From Xenosphaeropsis pyriputrescens (Eukaryota > Ascomycota > Leotiomycetes > Phacidiales > Phacidiaceae), in NCBI GenBank assembly GCA_022609375.1, contig JAGKQE010000003.1, forward strand, positions 186,001 to 250,000: 64,000 bases of DNA, given 5' to 3'. The translations under genes were made by a program, and so were the position numbers. Each line of letters begins with the position of its first letter. Position 1 is the stretch's first letter. The notes under the pieces were generated by a model, which was not told where the DNA came from, did not search any database, and saw nothing but the letters and a program-made list of their open reading frames with translations. This document shows positions 25,323 through 37,300 of this stretch, in pieces.

Positions 25323-27298
25323 ATGGCCGTCACGAATCCCCGCCGAGAGCCGGACGAGACGTCGCCGCTGCTCAGCGACGCCGCGAAACCGATCGATGCG
25401 TCGGGCGGCGCGCTGCCGAATGCAGCCGTGCAGGACGTCGGCGACGAGGAGAGCGGCGCCGAGTCCGACGACGTGGCTGCCGTGCCGCTGGTCGAGGGCA
25501 TGCCGGAGATCGCGGCGAGAATGCATTGGCTGTTGCCGGCCGTGGGCATTGGAGTGAGTGAATCCCGATTCGCGGTGTGTGAGGGGGTTGAGTTGTGTGC
25601 GGGGGTTCAAGAATGATGGGGCGGGGATACTCTGCCCTTCCGGGAGGCTTGAGAGGGGGTTTGCATTGGATTGGGGCTGATGTGGAATTGTGACGCAGAT
25701 TTTTTTGAGCGCCGCCGATCAGACTATCATCGTGAGCAGCTATGGGCGCATTGGGAGTGAGCTTGAGGCCTTGAATCTTACGTCTTGGATAGCTACTGCG
25801 TACGTCCCCTGGGCGGACGCTGATATGCAGAGCGGGGTGGACATGAGAAATAGGAACTGACTTGCGCGCAGGTACTTCTTGACTTTGACGTCTTTCCAGC
25901 CGCTCTACGGAAAGCTCAGCGATATCTTTGGAAGAAAGCCATGCCTGCTCTTCGCATACCTCGTCTTTGGCCTCGGCTGCCTCTTCTGCGGTCTGGCGCG
26001 AAACATCGGAGAACTCATTGCTGCGCGCGCGTTTGCTGGTATCGGCGGTGGTGGAATGACTACTGTGGTGTCCATCCTGATGTCTGATATCATTCCTCTG
26101 CGCAAGCGCGGTACATGGCAGGGCTACATCAATATCATCTATGCGACGGGAGCTGCATCTGGCGCACCCCTTGGTGGAATCTTTGCGGATGCAATTGGAT
26201 GGAGATGGTGAGTGATATTATTCTCTTACAAGACTTGACAGAAAAGCCGCAAGTAATTGGAGCAATACTGATTACAGCAGGGCTTTCCTCGCGCAAGCGC
26301 CCATGTGCCTCCTGGCTTTCCTAGCAGTCTACCTCATCCTCGACCTCCCCAAAGTCGAGCACTCACACTGGCGCTCCAAGCTCGCGCGCGTCGATTTCCT
26401 CGGCGCATTCACGCTCGTGCTCGCCATCCTCTCGCTGCTCCTGGGCCTGGACCACGGCTCGAACGTGTCGTGGAAGAACACCTTCACGCTCACCTGCCTC
26501 GGCGCGACGATCCCCCTCTTCGGCATCTTCATCTTCGTCGAGACACGCGTGGCCAGCCACCCGTTCGCGCCCGGCCACATCATCCTCTCGCGCAACCTGT
26601 TGCCCTGCTATCTGTGCAACTTCTTCGCCTTCGGCGGCTATCTCGCGAACCTGTTCTACCTGCCGCTCTTCTTCCAAGCCGTGGACGGCCTCTCAGCCAC
26701 CAATGCCGGCCTGCGCCTCATCCCCGCCATTGTCGGCGGCGTCAGCGGCAGCGTGAGCGGCGGCGTCTTCATGCAGAAGACGGGCCGCTACTACGCGCTC
26801 ACCATCGTCGCCTACACCATGCTGTTCGTCGGCCACATCAGCATCCTGCTGTGCACGGGCACGCTCGTCAACTCGACGCCCGGCATCTGCGTGGCGCTCG
26901 TCTTCTGCGGCTTCGGCGGCGGCGTCGGCGTCACCACCACGCTCATCGCCCTCATCGCCAACTCGGCACCCGAGGACCAGGCCATCGCCACGGCCTGCTC
27001 CTACCTCTTCCGCTCGCTGGGCTCCGTCATCGGCGTCTCGGTGTCGGCGACGGTCGTGCAGCAGAGCCTGCGTACGCAGCTGCGCGACAGGCTGGAGAGC
27101 GGCGATGAGGCCGATCGCATTGTCGAGGGCGTGAGGCAGAGTCTGGACTTCTTGAAGGAGTTGGAGCCCGCTGTTGCGGTCATCGTGCGCAAGTGCTATG
27201 AGAAGGCCTGTCAGGCGGCGTTTGGGCTTACTGTTGCCATTGTGTTTGGGGCGGCGTTTAATGCGTGGTTCATTCGGGAAAAGAAGTTGAGTAGATAG
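25323..27298 (+). CDS. MFS transporter, DHA2/vacuolar amino-acid type
   Basis: Proton-coupled major facilitator carrier, likely with 14 membrane spans. Four exons: 25323-25553, 25699-25799, 25872-26207 and 26281-27298; introns of 145, 72 and 73 nt; 561 residues. The start is the first ATG of the open frame (25323). The cytosolic N-tail of about 70 residues carries ETSPLL, which fits the acidic dileucine [DE]xxxL[LI] sorting signal seen in vacuolar carriers of the Fnx1/Vba group. Motif A, GKLSDIFGRK, is at about 124-133, and motif C-like GAASGAPLGG at about 203-212. The C-terminal exon adds the remaining helices and ends in a short basic tail. Substrate is inferred only (basic amino acids or drugs). 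Exon 4 has much higher third-position GC than its surroundings. The gene runs convergently into the ankyrin gene. Confidence 0.9.
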
Positions 27299-27671
27299 GG
27301 ATAAAAGTTTGATACGGGTGTGTAGATAAAATGTGGGGAGGGATGATGGATTAAATTAGATATATATGGATGGAAATTTAGATACTATTTATCACAACAC
27401 TATTTTTTTTTTTTTTTTTTTTTAAAGCAGAGCGCCAACAAACTCATTGAGGTGTATGGCAGACTGGAGCTGAATCTTAACTCTAGATAACTGTATCTAT
27501 CTCTCGTTTATCACATCACATATAAAATCGACCCCTCTGGAAGAAAGATAACAGACTAAGGAAGAAATCCTCATCTAGTCCTAACCACCCAAGCAAATCC
27601 AGAGAACACCCAAACACCACCGCTCCCAACAGACCAAGATTCAAGCGCCCACTCAAAATCACTCCTCAAGG
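27299..27671. other. Convergent 3' intergenic region
   Basis: Shared 3' flank of the MFS gene (plus) and the ankyrin gene (minus). It contains a 21-nt T run at 27403-27423 and AT-rich sequence suitable for polyadenylation signals on both strands. No gene is present. Confidence 0.7.
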
Positions 27672-28799
27672 CTAAACCCAATCTCCCACCATCCCAAAAT
27701 CCAAATCCCGTCCACGCTCAACCTCAGCAGAAACACTGTCTTTCCTGTCCCTTCTTGGCTCCGCACCACCAGCCGCGCCCCCAGTCGCACCAGCTGCACT
27801 GCCCACGCTCCCACCACCCCTCCGTCTCTTCTCCTGAATGATGAGGCGCATGATGCCCTCAAAGCCGCCATTCGCAGCGAGGCGCATCGGCGTGCGTTTG
27901 CGCATGCCCATCTCGACATCCATATCAACGCCGGCGCGCAGCACCAGCTCGACAACACCCTCCCAGCCGGCCTCGGCGGCGAAATGCAGGGCGTTCTGGC
28001 GCAGCGACGTGAGGGCGTTGACGTTGGCGCCGTGGGCGAGCAGCGCCTGCACGACGCTGAAGTGGCCGTGCTTGGCGGCGCGGTGCAGGGGCGTCACGCC
28101 GGTGACGGTGTTGCCGAACGAGGCCTGTCCGTAGACGCTGCTGTTCTTCGACGACGATTTCTTCTTCGCGGGGCTCGGGTCTTCGGTCTGGGGGTAGGAG
28201 GCTTTGGTCTCGAGCTCGGCGCCTGTCATTAGGAGTAGGGAGACGATCGATAGATGCCCTGCTGTGCAGGCTGCGTGCAATGGCGTGCGTCCATTGCGGT
28301 CCCGCTCGTTTGGGTTTGTTTCGGGGTAGGAGAGGAGTGATGTGACCAAGGAGACCTCATCGTTGGCACAGGCTTCGCTGAGGCGTGTGGGAGTGTGCTT
28401 GAGTTTACGCGTAAGGGGGGAAAGAGGTTTAGATAGCCAGCTAGAACCAGGGGAAGTCGGTGGGGAACTGGACGTTGAGGTGCTAATCGGGACTGGCCGG
28501 CTGCCATTCGTCGGCACAGAGCTGAACTGAGAAGGCGTTGGAGGGAGAGGGGATCTTGGTGGTCTTTGAGGTACTGGTGTGGGAATTGGCACCGGCGATG
28601 GCCTAGGGGACTTGGTTGGGGAGAAGTTATGGCGGTGCGGCGATTTAGGGGGAACAGGTGGTGGTTGATAATTGCTTGTTGGGTAAGATATCCTGGAGCC
28701 TGGATGGATGGATTGGATAATATGAGTTATGCTGTTGATGCTGTGCTCCGAGGGGGCGTAGAGGGAGGAGGCGCGTGAATTGCCGTAGTTATTGTACTT
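27672..28799 (-). CDS. Ankyrin-repeat protein, 5' end unresolved
   Basis: The frame is open from a stop at 28808-28806 down to the stop at 27672, about 375 codons, but has no in-frame ATG before the repeats. The 306-residue part from 28592 begins with GTG, so the true start is probably in an upstream exon. A possible first exon starts at ATG 28966 and joins at about 28797, but its donor (GTTTCG) is weak. The N-terminal half is low-complexity Pro/Ser/Thr. Four or five ankyrin repeats follow, recognisable by NGRTPLHAACTAGHLSIVSLLL, GVTPLHRAAKHGHFSVVQALL and QNALHFAAEAGWEGVVELVL-type units (about residues 95-255 of the 306). These act as protein-binding modules; the partner is unknown. The C-terminus is Gly- and Arg-rich. 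No enzyme domain is seen. Confidence 0.8.
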   Translation of the reverse strand, partial: KYNNYGNSRASSLYAPSEHSINSITHIIQSIHPGSRISYPTSNYQPPPVPPKSPHRHNFSPTKSPRPSPVPIPTPVPQRPPRSPLPPTPSQFSSVPTNGSRPVPISTSTSSSPPTSPGSSWLSKPLSPLTRKLKHTPTRLSEACANDEVSLVTSLLSYPETNPNERDRNGRTPLHAACTAGHLSIVSLLLMTGAELETKASYPQTEDPSPAKKKSSSKNSSVYGQASFGNTVTGVTPLHRAAKHGHFSVVQALLAHGANVNALTSLRQNALHFAAEAGWEGVVELVLRAGVDMDVEMGMRKRTPMRLAANGGFEGIMRLIIQEKRRRGGGSVGSAAGATGGAAGGAEPRRDRKDSVSAEVERGRDLDFGMVGDWV

Positions 28800-29234
28800 T
28801 TGCCGTCAATATAATTCGACGAATTTGAGAAATGAAGACAACAAGAAGCCAGACTTTCCAGCGTGATAGGGAAGAGAAGAGAAAGAGAAGAACTGAATTG
28901 ACAGTATAGGAGGGGGGATATGAGATATTGCGAAACCTGCGCTGGGACTGTACATGTGTATTGCATGCGGATGACATCAGAAGAGCTCTCGACTTACCTC
29001 CTCAACCCCCTCCGTTGTATGCGTCGAACTCTCTGACCCACTCGAGCAGTCGCTCATGCAATAGCGATTGTGTACATGTTCACTATGGTGATCCATGTTG
29101 CCATCACCTTTCAAGTAGAAGAATAGCAAGAGGCACAAATAAGATGATGAAGGGCAGTGGGATAGAAATTGATGAGTTCTGTGTGAAAGGTATAGTACAC
29201 TGGAGATCAGCTTTGGAGAGCAGAGTAAAGAGGG

Positions 29235-29261
29235 CACACACACACACACACACACACACAC
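29235..29261. repeat. (CA)13 dinucleotide repeat
   Basis: Uninterrupted CA dinucleotides for 27 nt, preceded by a purine-rich segment and followed within 55 nt by a second, hexanucleotide array. Confidence 0.95.
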
Positions 29262-29314
29262 GATGATAGATAGCAGAGAAGGGGAAAGGTCGCAAAGACA
29301 AGAGCAGAGAAGGG

Positions 29315-29408
29315 GAGATGAGGATGAAGATGATGAAGATGAAGATGAAGATGAAGATGAAGATGAAGATGGAGATGGAGATGTAAATGTAAATGTAAAT
29401 GTAAATGA
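29315..29408. repeat. Compound hexanucleotide repeat GATGAA/GATGGA/GTAAAT
   Basis: About nine GATGAA-type units grade into GATGGA units and then four GTAAAT units. All keep a 6-nt period, so the phase is preserved while the sequence of the unit changes. Confidence 0.9.
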
Positions 29409-30974
29409 AGATAGAGATAGAAATAGTAAGGAACAGAGATACCTGATCGGAGGAGGGGAAGAGAGGTAGCACCGAAGCTATGCCACTCTGCTACTCTGCT
29501 CTGTAGCTATTCATGCAACAGCAGCAGCAGGAGATGTCGTGTCTCCAAGCCGCGGGATCTGGTTGCTGGGACTGGGATACGCGATAATCGCAGTGGAATT
29601 ATCTTGTATCTGGGATTGGGGTCATCTCCCAGCTCCCAGCTCCCAGTGTGCGCCTTGCAGCTTCCAGCTCGCAGCTTGCAGCTCCCACAAACCAACCAAC
29701 GAACCAACCACTCACTCACTCAATCAGATCGGTCAATCTACCTATCTATCACTCATTTCACCCGGAAATGAAGAATGGAGTGGGAAGACCCCCATCTCCC
29801 ATCTCCCATCGCCCATCGCCCATATCCCATCAGTCAGCCCATCAAATGATTCACCGGAGAGGATGGAGATCAAACCAAGTCAAACCAAGTCAAACCGAGT
29901 CAAACCGGGCCAGGACATGTTGTAAGGGTTAATATATCCCCATCAACCAAATTGCCTCAGTATCCATCACCTCAATCGACTCTGCACTTTGCAGCGAGGG
30001 ACTTTCTGTTCTTATCTGCTCCGGTCCGGTCAGGTCAGGTAAGGTCAAGCTTGCAGGTCCAAGTCCAGCTTATAGAGATGGACATGGCATGATATGACAG
30101 TACGGGACAGTACAGTACAGGACTGTACAGGGCAGGCATTGTCCGCCTCACCACAGTACAGTACAACGCCTCTCACTCATTTCCTCGTCCTCGTGCCATC
30201 AAGCAGCAAGGCCAATTGTGTCGCGTACTTCGAATATGGACAGTCGTGCAGCGCATTGTGTGTCTTATCGGTGGTGCCGGGGGGGGGTGCGCGGACAGAT
30301 AAGTAAGTACAAGTACAAGTACTCCTCCAAGAGGGTGACGAGGGAGCATTGGGCTTGAAGGCCGAGAACGAGAAGGGCTGCAGTCGGGGGACGGTGGGGT
30401 AAGTCAGTGGCAGTGGCAGTCGATGGCAGTGAGCGGCAGACAGAGGACGGCTGTTGATGAGGAAGGTCGGAGATCCATTGGTCGTTGGTCGTTGCTCATT
30501 GGTTGTTGGTTGCTGGTTGCTGGTTGCTAGTTGCTGGTTGCTGGTCTTTGCTCTTTGCTCTTTGCTCGTCGCCCTCTGCTTCCGGTGAGGTCCGTGGGGG
30601 GGTGGACCATGGACGATTAGCTTACATGACTGTGGAATTGCACTGCTGTGTACAAGTAGAAGTACAAGTATTAATGATGGGTGCTTTGTCCATACTCGAC
30701 TGTATTATGCATGTACTTGTACTTGAACATGTACAGGTCTTGGACCACGCGTGCTCATGCTCATGCTTATGCGCGTGCGATTGAGATGGCTGAGGTGTGT
30801 TGCTTTCTGACGAATGATGAGGAGGCACAAGGCATATATATGTAGGACGGAGAGAACTGAGATGGCTGATGGTGAGTCTGGATTGGGAGAGCGTCAGTCG
30901 ATGGAGGGAGTGGGATGTTGTGTAACTGTGGATAGGTCAGGTATGGAGAACGAAGTTATAACAATGATTATGAT

Positions 30975-31011
30975 GAAGAGAAGAGAAGAGAAGAGAAGAG
31001 AAGAGAAGAGA
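30975..31011. repeat. GAAGA pentanucleotide repeat
   Basis: Seven tandem purine-only units on the plus strand, with a degenerate continuation to about 31025. Confidence 0.9.
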
Positions 31012-31601
31012 AATGAAGAGAAATGAATTCATATAAAACAAAATAAGACAAATGCTATCAAAACAGCCAACTCATTTCACACATGAAAGAGATATCCACC
31101 ATCAAGGAGGAACGTTGCACATGACACATATATCCAATATCGAATATCAAATCACCTGTATTCAAGTGTAGGTACTCCGGGTAGATACAGCATCACAAGG
31201 CCCAAACTAAACCAAACACACATCTACAAATGAAGCTCTCACGATGTCATGAAGGAATCATCCAACAACCAGAAACGGAAAGTGGTCTTTTAACAGCCCG
31301 ACTCTACCCACCTTACTCATCATTCTCCTCTCCTTTCTCAACTCCTCTCACCCCTATCTCACCCCTCTCCTCCTCCAACAGAGCAAGCAGTAATTACATA
31401 TATCCACACATCCACACATCTCTCACGTAATAATCAGATAGTCATATATATATATCAAAGTCCCCAACTCCAACTCCTCCAACCCCACCGCCCTACCACC
31501 TACCACCATCCACCCGCCGATCCGGGGAACCGCCCACCAAGTCGATATACACAACAAGACACAGCACAAGGCAAGTACCTAGGTACGACCTTGATCTCGA
31601 T

Positions 31602-31665
31602 CTGACCTGACCTGACCTGACCTGACCTTACCTTACCTTACCTTACCTTACCTTACCTACCTACC
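31602..31665. repeat. Pentanucleotide array switching CTGAC to CTTAC
   Basis: Five CTGAC units are followed by seven CTTAC units without loss of the 5-nt period. As in the 9.8 kb heptamer array, the two variants are in separate blocks. Confidence 0.9.
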
Positions 31666-32525
31666 CATAACCCTACCCAGCCCAACCCTCCCAGACGAGT
31701 CGCAGATATCCAAGGTACGATACATCCATACCACCCTGGACGCGCGGACACGCTCAACGCACAGCGCACAACGGGCGATGACCATCCAATGGCCCATCGA
31801 GCATCAGCCAGTACAGAGATCCCCCCACCTCTGGTATGCACACACACGTACACTCGTACAAAGTACACACGTAATACACACAATACATACCTGCGTACAG
31901 AGATCAACCCCTCTCGCGCGCGCCTGAAGAAGTCACCAAGACCAAGACCATGACCAAAACCAAAGAGATCCGATTTCCCCACAACACGAAACGGCGTCTG
32001 GAGGAGGAGGGGGGGAATGAACAAGTAGGATTGCAAGACAACATGGCATGAGCCATACGTGACTATTCCCAGCCCACGAGCCAAGCCACGCCCGTTACAG
32101 AGGCCCTTACCTACAGCCCATAAATTCGTAAAGAACAATGCATAGACATAACAAAAAAAAAACACATCTAGAATCAAGCATGGAACAAGAATAAAAGAAA
32201 GACGTTTGAATGGACACAAAGAAACTTGTTATGTTGATGTAGATCACGATATATATATATATATATACAAAACTAATGATATTCCCCTCCCAAATTTCCT
32301 CCCCCAATTCATCCAGATATACACACAAAAATAAAAGACATAAAAAAGAGTAGTTATCAAAAATCACAACGCCAACATTTCCTTCCTTTTCGAATCTTGA
32401 GATTGTGTGGGTGAACAAATGAAATCGCTAAGCGCAAGCAGCAAAAATGACGGTCTGAATGAAGCCCGTTGAGTCTTTTTCATGATATGTGGGAGGGGAG
32501 CCTCCGGGTACAGCATTGACCGGAT

Positions 32526-34332
32526 CTACATGTTGATGGTCATGGCTTCAAGTCTGGCCATTGCGTCTTCCATGCTAGCACATATACGCTGCACGCGAGC
32601 CATGGCCATGATGCCTGACGCTTCCGATGGCGTAGCGTCTACAAGCTCGTAACGGGCAAGGGCCTTTTCAGACTCGATTCCAAAGATGGAATTGAGGTCA
32701 AGCTCGACTGGAGATGAAGATGGTGCTGGGGCGTCATTGAAGAGAGCGAAGGCTGGGTCGGCGTCGAACTCCTCATCCACAACGGGGGTAGTGGCGGCTG
32801 GGGTCTCCTCGACGGTTGGCATAGACTTGATGATTGGCATCTCAACCTTGACGTTCTCGCTCTCGAAATGGTCGGAGAAACCAGAGGTCTTTCCGGAAAG
32901 AACGGCCGCATCAATAGTTGGGAACTCGGGCATTTCTGGAATAGCAAAGACCTGTGGCTGATAGCTGTAGCCTCCATCTGCGTTCAAGTCAAGCATGGAA
33001 AAGTCCATAGCTTGCTCCGGGATCATGGTTCTGTTGATTTGTTGCATGTGCTGGGCGGCTGCGTATGGGTTGACATCCTTGCGTACCTGTCGCTCTACTG
33101 GTGCTGGTGCTGGTGCAGATTGTTGTGGGACGGAGGCTGGGTTTGCGCTGAGCTCGTTAAGGAACCCAGAGAAGGATGGAGATGAGAGGAGCATGCGGGT
33201 AAGATCAGAGAGTCTGTTGTTCTCCTCAATAAGAGCACGGTTTTGTGCGCGGAGATCGCTGTTCTCATTGACCTTGCCGGCAATTTCACCCTCGAGCTGT
33301 CCAATGTACTCTGTATTATTGTTAATATGGGTCTCTTGTCACGATAGAAATATTGTACTTACCCTTGCGTCTGGAGCGGAATGCGCGAGCAGAAACCTTG
33401 TTTCGGAGCTGTCGTCTCTCCTTGCTGGAGAGCTTCTTACCCTCCTCACTTGCGAGAAGTCTCTCGTCCTCATCCATATCCTCCTCTTCCTTGCGCATGC
33501 GGTGAACATGAGACATAGTGTTGCTGTTGTTGTTCATGTCATCGTTATCGGAAGTGACGACACTGCTCTGTCGCATAGAGTTGAGAAGTTGGGAGATCTT
33601 CTCCTCAACAATTGGGTCTGTTGGTTGAGCATTCGACCTTCTTGCCTGTGGTCTTTGCTGTTGCGGCATAGACTGTTGGCGTTGCTGCTGGATAATCTGT
33701 TGCTGCTGTCTCTGTTGTGCTTGAGCCTTGGCGAGTGCTGCCTGTTGCTGGTGCATACCAGGCCAAAGGCGGCCGACATTGCTGGTCTGAGTTGGAAGAA
33801 CGTTGGCTGGAGGTGGCATGTGAGACTCGATAGCGTTTGGGTTAACAAATTGGGAGGACATGCTACGCTCTTGGTAGTAAAAGTCTCCATCCATTTCGGT
33901 GTCGGTTGGACCATGGTATGGGGTTTGTTGTGGAGCAGTGCCGAAGTCGACAAAGTCGTCGCTCTGACCGAGACCCGAGTAGTACTCGAAGCCTTGGTTG
34001 ATGTGTGCGTTACCCTGGTTGACAGCCAAGGTATTGGCAACAGCGCCAGTTGGGATTCCGGTCTGTTGCTTGTAGAGTTCGTATTGATGACTTGGTCCAG
34101 ACAGGGTCTGTTGACTCGACGATGGAACCATGGTGTTGTTCATTGTTGGTGTCGCTGAGACTTGACGGCTGAATTGGATCTTTGACGTGGTCGGCGAGAC
34201 TGATGGAGATTGATAGGAAACGGTATCGTACTCAGAGAAGTCAATGAGGGAGTCGAGAGGATCGAAACAGTTGGACTGTTGTTGTGGCGCTTGAGCCGGC
34301 ATAGAAGGGGTGGCTTGGGAAGACGACGACAT
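32526..34332 (-). CDS. bZIP transcription factor with Gln-rich region
   Basis: Two exons on the minus strand, 34332-33363 and 33310-32526, joined across a 52-nt intron (33362-33311; GTAAGT donor, ATACAG acceptor); 584 residues. The intron lies exactly between the basic region and the zipper. The basic region (about 305-328) has the N-x7-R signature as NKVSARAFR followed by SRRK. The zipper runs from about 329 to 372 with leucine and aliphatic heptads (YIGQLEGEI, LRAQNRALIEENNRLSDL). Residues about 170-215 are polyglutamine-rich. The C-terminal 200 residues are acidic and Ser/Pro-rich, probably an activation region, with EEFDADPAFALF-type patches. A nuclear homodimeric DNA-binding role follows from the family. 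It is intact; the orthologue name is not certain. Confidence 0.92.
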
Positions 34333-37300
34333 CGAGTTGAGAGGATGAGGGTATTCGAATCGCAGTATTGGAGGAGGTACGGATGTTGAGAGTGGTCGAT
34401 GATGTATGAGGTGTGATGTATAATGAACGAAGGATTGTTATTATTGTTGTTCTTGCTGTTGTAGTAGTTGTAGTTGTTGACGAGTTTTGGTTATGGTTCT
34501 GGTTCTGGTTCTTGTTCTTGTTCTGGAAGGGAATGAATGGGTGGAGGATGAAAGTGGAGGGAGATTGATGAGGAAATGGGTGCCTGGGGGTTGGTGATGG
34601 TGGAGGTGGTGGGTGGGTGTAGGTGACTTTTTGGATTTCTCTCTTCAGTATAAGCGAGGCCACGCGTCCACGGAATTTAAAGCCAGGATTTGGCGTAGCG
34701 CTGATTCGGGCCTGGAAGTGTCCGATAGGGTGATATTGTCTGCTTTGACTCTCTTGACTTATGAAGAGAAAAGCGGGAAAAAAACAGGCAGAGAAAAAGA
34801 CTGAGCCCTGTGTCGATAAATAGCTTTATGCAGATGAGTGGTGATTAAGGCTCGATTGTAGTGAGACCAGGAATGAATGCGATGAATGCGATGAAGCAGT
34901 TGAAAGTCGATTATTGTACTGCAGATCGAAGAATACAAGAAGTAGGTAATGAACAGGTAAAGAATGGGTTGCGACCTAGTGGTATGTATGATGTACTGTA
35001 TGTATTGAAACGTAAGGGAGGGGATTTTGTATTTGTTGTTTGTTGCTTGTTGCTTCAAGAGGATGGATGGATGGATAAGTGTTGTACTCGTATTTACAGG
35101 AAGAAAAGGAACAACAGAACAGAAAAGGGCAATGGGAGGAGCGCCATCTTTCCACCTTATGTCTTCTGCCCTTGTCTTCTTCCCTCTTGCCCTCTTGGTC
35201 TCCCATGTCTTTCTGCCCTTCTGTTCTTCTGCCCTGCAAGAAAGAGGAAACACCAGCGCCAGTGCCAGTGCCAGTGCCAGTGCCAGCGCCATCGCCGTCG
35301 CCACGGACCTCTACGGAGTAAAGTGCGATGGGATAGTTGATTTGACGGGGAAGGATGAGACGACCTTGCGAGCATGCACATACAAAGGTACAAGTAGGCG
35401 TTGTTTGAAGATCAATACCATTGTGGTTGATATGGAACTGGCATGAAGATGAAAAGAGAGCTGCACACGCCTGTTCCCAGTCTTCAATGCAATGCCATGC
35501 CATGCCATGGTCTACCCTGTGCTTGTGGCCGTGCTCGTGCTCAACTCATGCTCATGCTGCTGGCCTCAATCGAGGTCATGGTCCGGCAGATGGTAAGGTA
35601 AGCGGGTACTGTATGTAGTTGTACTTGTATGGATATGAATATGAAGATAAATATGAATGATGAGAAGAGAAGAGAAGAGAAGAAGATCAAGAGAGGCATC
35701 TGAGAGTGTGAGCTTGAAGTTGTAAGCATCATTGAATGATGAATGAATAAGGTTGAGTTCTCGGCATGATATTTGCATAAAAAGCCAAAGGCGTCTGACG
35801 GCAATGGATATATTTAGTGCAAGAATCATCATCGGAGATCAGAAGTTACCTAGATGTGTTATTATGTTACTCGGAGCACCGAGGCAGAGCACTGCCTCAG
35901 TGTGCCTCAGTGTGCCTCAGTATCTAGGTAGTAAGTATTGATAGTAACACCACCGACGACGGACGACAGACGACGGACCACGGAACACGGAACACGGACC
36001 ATACCTACTTACCACAGACCAGGTAGAATAGTGAGGTGACTCGATCAAATCCTTCTCCGTATGGACTTGTGCTTATACTATGTACATACAGACTTGTTAG
36101 AATAGTATTCATACAAATACTGCGTAGGATTCATGTTCGCAGCTAGAGGATTGACGGCTATGACAACTACGACAGCCACCTACGAAACATCTACTGCAGC
36201 TATCATCTCTAGTTGAAGTTCAAGAGGAGAAGTGAGCACACCTGCTCGAAAGTGATGCCTCCAATGTCCGGCATCTACCACCTCTCACCTCACCTATCGG
36301 GCATCACCTCAGTCCGAGAGCACAGCCGTACCCGCCGACCTCCGAATCTAGGTATGGATAAAGTACATACCTAAGGCAATAACCTGGCACATCTACTTAT
36401 GTATGTACATACTTACAAGTAGGCGTCCATAGTGCGCTCCACACCACATGGCTTCGGCCACAAAAATAACTTGCTACGTTTCACCTGACTTTCCGTTTGC
36501 CTCGACTCTGCAATCGTACTTGTAGATCTGCCGTGATGGGCTTGAGTTTGGGCGTGGGCGTACTGCTACTAAGGTTTGAGTGAGATTCTTGAGACTTTTG
36601 AGACTTTTGAGACTTTGAGACTGCGCGCTGGAGGGAACACCCAGCTGGACAGGCATCGTGACAGGGTAATGCGGTGGAACAGCATGAGTACCTGAGTACT
36701 AGAGGGAGTTGGGTGAGGAAAGGTGCCGCGGAGGGTCAATCTGGAGGAATCTAACGTCTTTTTGGCTCAATCTGTCGATCTCAATTATGTACACACCTAC
36801 TTTACATAGCATACATATATAGTAAGTAGTTAGGTAGGTAAGTCGTCACGATCAAGTATCTAAGATAGTGACTGACCCGCCAAACAATGGCATTACTTTC
36901 CCTAGTGCCGGGGAAAGAAAGGGAGTAAAGAAGACGGGGCAACAAGAAAGACAAAGGTGAACAGGAAAAATTCAAGACGAGAGAGGAAGAAGGGGAAATC
37001 TCCGACTTCAAGATAATGCACGTATTAGGTATGTACATACTCGAAAGCCACCGGTGCTACTTGTACACACGTAGTCCCCGTGGAAGAAAGCAACAGTCAA
37101 TCGCGAACAACGAATCGTATTGAGATACATACCCCAAAGTGAAGCGATCAATCTGAAGCACAAGAGCCTGAGCCGCATCTGAATGAGATGTCTCACAATT
37201 TCCCCCTGAACAGCAGACTCGTTCCCCACAAGCCGAAGCTGGCAGGCCTGGTAGGCCTATTTCATGCATTAAGCACCAGCAATCAATTTCCATCACTCTC

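Larger units (their letters stand above)
28809..32525. other. Gene-free, microsatellite-rich region
   Basis: No supported gene. It holds (CA)13 at 29235-29261, a GATGAA/GTAAAT array at 29315-29408, ACCA- and CTCA-type tetramers near 29690-29730, an AGAAG array at 30975-31011, a CTGAC-to-CTTAC array at 31602-31665 and a short AT run at about 32251-32268. Copies of GTACAAGTAC cluster at 30307-30322, 30649-30670 and 30711-30735. A 188-codon minus-strand frame (31653-32219) lacks an ATG start and runs through the CTTAC repeat; I do not support it. The right end is the 3' flank of the bZIP gene. Confidence 0.6.

Noticed and set aside
26305..27108. 267-codon plus-strand ORF overlapping MFS exon 4
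   Set aside because: Arg/His/Pro-rich alternate frame caused by the GC-rich codons of the transporter.
31602..31665. Telomere-like repeat
   Set aside because: CTGAC/CTTAC has a 5-nt period; the fungal telomere unit is TTAGGG/CCCTAA with a 6-nt period.
31653..32219. 188-codon minus-strand ORF next to the bZIP 3' end
   Set aside because: It starts at TTG rather than ATG, reads through the CTTAC repeat and has no recognisable family.
32995..34158. 387-codon plus-strand ORF opposite the bZIP gene
   Set aside because: It lies antisense to the bZIP exons and crosses the intron. Its sequence is the complement of the polyglutamine and leucine-zipper codons, and no domain is present.
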